A DNA stretch of 64,000 nt from assembly GCA_034670405.1 (NCBI GenBank), contig JAXDDX010000047.1, positions 172,501 to 236,500 on the forward strand. Reading direction: 5' to 3'. The translations under genes and the position numbers were made by a program. This document shows, piece by piece, positions 59,047 to 64,000 of this stretch. The DNA is from Hoplostethus atlanticus. Lineage: Eukaryota; Chordata; Actinopteri; Trachichthyiformes; Trachichthyidae. Position 1 is the first letter of the stretch; every line of letters begins with the position of its first letter. The notes beneath the pieces are model-generated. The model saw nothing but the letters and a program-made list of their open reading frames with translations. It did no database searches and was not told where the DNA came from.

Positions 59047-61136
59047 CGTCGAAAAGAGGGCGTGCCTTTATTACATGCAATGCCTTTTTTTAAAATTACT
59101 ATTATTATTATTACTATTATCAATACCTACTATTGTGTTCTTGGTGAGTATCTTTTCATTTTCAAATCAACAATCGACAAATACTGGACCCTGATTGGAC
59201 GGATATCAGGAATTCTTTAGTGAGGGAGCCAATCAGGACCAAGTCCAGTTGTGATGCGTTTACTGGAGTTGGTCTGAAACTGCCTGGAGTGGATATTTGA
59301 AATGGAATACTAATAATTGCATAATTACTAATAACATCTTCAGGAAACATCTTTGATCAAATAGAGAATTTGAATTCCTATGATAGAGTGTCTTTAAGTT
59401 TTGAGTAGTCACTTCCTGTGGGGGGACCGACCTGTGTCATCACTAACTGCTGTAAAACCTCATCCAGTGTGCAGAGAGGTGTAGCCCCCCCCCATTAGTG
59501 TTGATGTCGGGGCTCCCATGCTGACAGGCAGGATACAGTCTTATCAACAGCAACAGAAGCATCCTCACACCGTCCTCAAAGGCTCGTTAAAGCTCCAAGG
59601 CGGCCTGGGCGTCTGCCAGCGTACGCTAGGACCGATGACGCCGCGGCCGCCGCCACCTCTGAGTTAGCTGCAGCATTCCCCCTATACCTCCCCCCGGCAC
59701 CACACACACACACACACACACACTTACAAGCTCACACGCGTAAGCAAACACAATCACACACACAGTCACACTCCTGCAGACAACACCCTTCCTCATCTTG
59801 CCTAGGTTACAGTTAAGCGCTGGTTTGAGATCAGTTTTCCTCTGTGCAGGGTTATCAGTCGAGCTAGAGGAGACGCTGCTCCGGTTTGTTTTGTGACCAA
59901 GGGACAGAATGCCCTTGATACCGTAGAAGTCTGGACACTGTTTTATACACACTTCTAATCTGTGTACTGGAGGGCGTGTGTGTGTGTGTGTGTGTGTGTG
60001 TGTTTAAAAGCATTTCTGTGTATGGTCTGGGCTGTATCCTGGTGCCACCCCTGCCCACGTGTCTCTGTTCGGGCATGAAGTGTTGGCCAGGCCTGTGGAG
60101 GGTCGACATCACTTCCAACTAAAACACTCAACATGGCGACCGCTCGCTAGCTAGCTTAAAAAAACAAACAGCAACGACGTTAGCGATCTCAACAAACGTC
60201 TTTGTGCGTTACCTGTTTGTGTGGCAAAATTTGGTCTTTTAGGTTTTTGTTTGTTTCTTTTTGTTTTTTAGCAATGGACTTTGTGAATGATTACGTTGCT
60301 ATGGCAACCTCCTCCCGGGCCACTCCTTCCCCTTTTGCTCACCTCTCCTGCAGCCTGGCCTGGCGTTGCTCTCCTATCTCCAGAAACACTTTGTCATTAA
60401 CCTGTTTGTTTAAAAGACTGGTTGACGTGACTTGACACTCCAGTAGATGTGCTCTTACACTGTCCAGGGAACTGGTAATAGAAGCTGGACCCACTGGCTG
60501 TCTAGACATGACTGTAGACCTACTGAAGCCAGCGTTGGGCTCAGATAGTAAGATAGCTTTAGAGGGAAGAAGACAGATTTCTCTCATCTCCCTCCTCTCT
60601 TTCGTTACTTCTCAAATCCCCCCCGTCCATCTCTCCGTTCTGTTTTCCCCTCCTCTCTCTCCCAGGCCTTCCCTGCATCCCTCTTCTTTCTCCCCTTCCC
60701 TCCTTCCCAAGATAAACAACCTATGTTCTGAGGCATGTCAGCTATTTGTTCAAAAAAGCTTGGATGCCGTTCAGAAGGGTCCCCGAAGGGAGGCAGCGTT
60801 ACAGATTTAGTCCTTTTTCATGATCTCTCTCTCTGCTGTTCATTCTTTTTAGCTACTCTGTTTGTCTTTTCTCAAGAGTTACGCGTCTCTCACTGGTCGG
60901 TCAAGGAACCTGGTGATTCCCAGATTTGGGAATTTCGACACCCTGACACCTCTACGCTTGACCCCGCGTTCCCGGCGTTCCCAACCAGTTTTCACCGCGT
61001 CAGGTCTTAGGTTCTCCTCAGGTTCGGTAAATGCTGATTTATTTCTCTGTCTGCAGTTTTCATCACCCTAACATGCAGGGGGAGAACCGAACACCAGTTC
61101 TCACGCCTCTGGCTGGCCTGTGTTATGTCCCTTTGA

Positions 61137-61137
<1 letters not shown>

Positions 61138-61198
<61 letters not shown>

Positions 61199-61313
61199 TC
61201 AACGACACTGTGGCAGCACACTCCCAATTTGGCATTTACTTATCACTGACTTGTTTGGAAAAGCTTTTTCTGAGTAATGACCTGCAGCTGACTTTTCTCT
61301 GAGGTCTATGAAC

Positions 61314-61396
<83 letters not shown>

Positions 61397-61553
61397 TGAT
61401 GGGAGTCCAGAATGCAGTGTTCTGTCCTGAGATAAAACACAGAACATTTAAAACCCTCTTCACTGCCTCGTGGTTGTTTTGGTTCACACACTCGCCAAAT
61501 ATTTTCTTCTTCCAAAAGTTTTTCATCACTAATTACTTACTCTTTGACTCTTT

Positions 61554-61604
<51 letters not shown>

Positions 61605-61744
61605 CTCTGCATTTGTCATTGGGTGGAACAACGAACAGGCACAGTGACCAGCCAGTGACGCAAGACCCAAGTCATTCAGAGTCTTGCATCCTGTGACACA
61701 CACACACACACACTAAGATCCACTTCTTTCTTCTTACACAAACA

Positions 61745-61781
<37 letters not shown>

Positions 61782-61974
61782 CCGCTGGTGTGTGTAAATC
61801 ACCGGTGACACATGTACTTCTTTTTTTACACAAACGTGCACACACACACACACACACAAAGTAGTGTGTGTTTAGACTAGGTCACCATCCTATATGGAGA
61901 TACAGATCACTGTTTTGCTTCCCGAGCATGATGAAGGGGTAATTATATTTAACCAGAGAGAAAACAACATAGGG

Positions 61975-62029
<55 letters not shown>
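61138..62029. repeat. Cluster of five CA/GT microsatellites
   Basis: CA at 61138-61194, GT at 61311-61393, GT at 61555-61602, CA at about 61698-61858 (interrupted) and GT at 61978-62029. All reading frames listed through here are repeat artefacts. Confidence 0.95.
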
Positions 62030-62032
<3 letters not shown>

Positions 62033-63104
62033 CTGAGCGGGGGTGGGCAGGGGGGGGCTTCAAGGCCTTTCTCTTTGTGGGCCAACCAACCGGCTGACTG
62101 ACCAGGAGTGTAGCTAGTAATTATGGGGCCTGAGCACAGGGGGTGACTCTGGGCCCCCCAACCCCCCCCCACACCACCATCACTTCATCTATGACAACCT
62201 CATCTATGTCTACCTCATCTATGTCTACCTCAAACACACCTCCACACGTTCATTTACTGATCAGTTATCAGACACATGCCTGATTAAAATGATGTTGTTT
62301 TTTTTATGCTAACCTGATACCGCTAATCATCCGTCATAACCAAACCATGTTTAAAATATATCTGGGGTGGGGGGGGGGGGGGGGCAGTTTTATTTTAGTC
62401 TGCACAGGAAAAAGCGAGCCAGATGTGATTCCTGTGTTTGATAGATAACACAAGACAACAGCTCATAGTTTGGAGAAAGCCTCATTTGTTTGCAGTTTTG
62501 TAGATTTCAACCGAATCGTGTTTCGAAACCAGAGAATAAACCTATAAACTACTATAAATATTCACTTGAGGACCATAAAAGCCATTTCAGTCCAGCTTCT
62601 TTACGAGCCCGGTGTAGTCAGGACCCCTACCGCCCCGCCACGACGTCCCGGAGACAGACAGATGTTATGTGTTTCTCCAGGGCGGTGGTGGTGGTGGAGG
62701 CTTGTATGTTTGTGTCTGATTCAAAAAATCTAACTCCACCACCGACCACCACCACCCCCAACACGCCTCGTCAGTCGGTGTGTGAGGACATACGACAGCG
62801 TCTGCCTCGCTTGTCCTCGGCGTTGTGTTTTCCTTTGGGTCTGGAAGTGGACGAATTGCTGCTCAGCCACTTTGTCTGTGGCCTGAGTTCCTGAGGTTCA
62901 GCTTCAGGCCGGAGCGCTCAAAGGTTGTCTGATATGTGGTTGTGTGAAACATGAAGGCAAAGGAGACCTGGCTAATAAGAGATATATAGGTGGTTGGATC
63001 CAGGCAGTAATCATTGATGTAGTTCATAAAACGTAACTCAATACAAGATCAGGTTTAGTCAACGTACAAATGTACATTTTTCCAGCGTATTAAAGGAACC
63101 GTCC

Positions 63105-63600
63105 ACCCACTCATATTGTTATTCCAGGACTTATTTTAAGTGTTGTAATTTACTTTTTTGTTGTACCCACATTCCCTCAACCTGCCTCGTCTACTTCTAC
63201 TTCAGTTAGTGATTTCCTACATTTCCCAGAATGCCTTTCCCAACCCCCAACCCCCAGAGAACCGGCATGAACTCGTTGCATCTAACTGTGGGTTATACAT
63301 GCAGGTGGAGCGACCATGAGCAGCTCATCCCTGTCAGCATGTCTTGTAGCTGCATTGCATTCTGGTCTGTCTTGGCTGCTGCATTGCATTCTGGTCTATC
63401 TCCTACTGTCGGTGGAGAAATTGGTCTCTCTCCTCTCCTCCGATGGATTTCTCTTGATTCTCTTGATATGATTGTTGATCGTCGGTCTAGAAAGAAGCCC
63501 TTGCTCTTTGATTCTGATTGGCTGAATCCAAAACGTCACCCAGGAATGTAAGCTACATTGCCAATAGCTGTTTTTAAGTGTTAAAGTGTTTTAGGGCAGA
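63105..63600 (+). mobile_element. Dispersed repeat family B, fullest plus copy
   Basis: Starts near TTGTACCCACATTCCCTCAA, includes AGTGATTTCCTACATTTCCC AGAATGC, GCTGCATTGCATTCTGGTCT twice and GATTGTTGATCGTCGGTCTA, and ends GTTAAAGTGTTTTAGGGCAG. Length is about 495 bp. No transposase or long terminal inverted repeat is visible, although the CTTAAAACACT/AGTGTT-type ends may be short inverted termini. Confidence 0.8.
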
Positions 63601-64000
63601 TCTGTCCTTGAAACCAGGAGCAATAAAATCAGAATCATATTTACTAAATATAGTGACAGGCAGGAGTGAAACGTATTCAAAGCTCCTTGTGTCAGAACAA
63701 GATGAAAAAAGCTGACGATAGGATGGAGGAGGAAAAGGGGCAAGGTGAGGAGAGGAAGTAAGGATGCATATAAGTATGTGAGAGAAAGGATGAGGGAGGC
63801 TGGAGGAGGGGGGGTAAATGGAGGGAGGGGTTGGGGGGTAAAACAGGATGAATATTTCGCAGACAGAAAGAGGGGATGTCTTTCCAGGAAATTACTTTCA
63901 CAGTGTGAAATGTTGAAACCATTTCCAGCGCAAGTCGTTTCCAAAACTCTCTGCTTGATCCCGCCGTGAACCGAAACATATTCTCACGTGAAACAAGAAA

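Larger units (their letters stand above)
51805..64000. other. No recognised gene beyond the cdc42ep1 5' region
   Basis: The first part, to about 52.4 kb, should be cdc42ep1 5' UTR and upstream sequence. The rest contains mobile-element copies and simple repeats. Open frames here are either repeats (55.1-56.0 and 61.0-62.2 kb) or lack family features. The frame at 60271-60435 (MDFVNDYVAMATSS) follows a TTTTTTAG acceptor-like site but was not identified. Upstream non-coding exons of cdc42ep1 may lie here and would not be visible to me. Confidence 0.55.

Noticed and set aside
60271-60435. MDFVNDYVAMATSS frame after an acceptor-like site
   Set aside because: No recognised family, no donor and no partner exon; not enough to call a gene.

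Overview
The window is vertebrate nuclear DNA, most likely from a ray-finned (teleost) fish. It holds multi-exon genes with consensus GT/AG introns, a eukaryotic tRNA gene with internal promoter boxes, very dense dinucleotide microsatellites, and interspersed repeats of teleost type. The latter include a core around TTTATCCAAAGCGACTTAC with ATTAC pentamer tails. Nothing bacterial or viral was seen. Identifications come from protein families recognised in the translation; no database was searched, and exon boundaries were assigned by hand from splice sites and reading phase.

Layout from left to right: the last exon of an unidentified plus-strand gene (55-268); kctd17 on the minus strand (19304 to 7385, 6 coding exons, 295 aa); plbd1 on the minus strand (28042 to 20518, 11 exons, 539 aa); a minus-strand tRNA-Arg(CCT) at 28268-28340; cby1 on the plus strand (29214-30286, 125 aa); a short orphan segment resembling a monocarboxylate-transporter exon (30990-31113); a tRNA-like relic (about 31912-31987); pdap1 on the plus strand (32436-34895); sh3bp1 on the plus strand (37739-47730, 18 exons, 705 aa); and cdc42ep1 on the minus strand (51804 to 48897), tail to tail with sh3bp1. 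I recognised no gene from 52.4 kb to the right end. kctd17, cby1, sh3bp1 and cdc42ep1 all have human orthologues on 22q12-q13, so part of this block looks like ancient conserved synteny; plbd1 and pdap1 map elsewhere in human.

The genes are not an operon and do not form one pathway. Two neighbours share a theme: Sh3bp1 inactivates Rac and Cdc42, and Cdc42ep1 is a CRIB-domain effector of Cdc42. Kctd17 and Cby1 both have reported roles at the primary cilium or centriole. Plbd1 is a lysosomal or secreted hydrolase and Pdap1 a small phosphoprotein.

The most checkable oddities are a one-base frameshift in the last exon of cdc42ep1 and an out-of-frame A-tract at the start of the last exon of pdap1. 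In kctd17 intron 1 there are two hairpin-forming palindromes. Several families of short mobile elements recur in both orientations, and microsatellites repeatedly lie against splice sites. I found no convincing evidence of a previously undescribed biological system.
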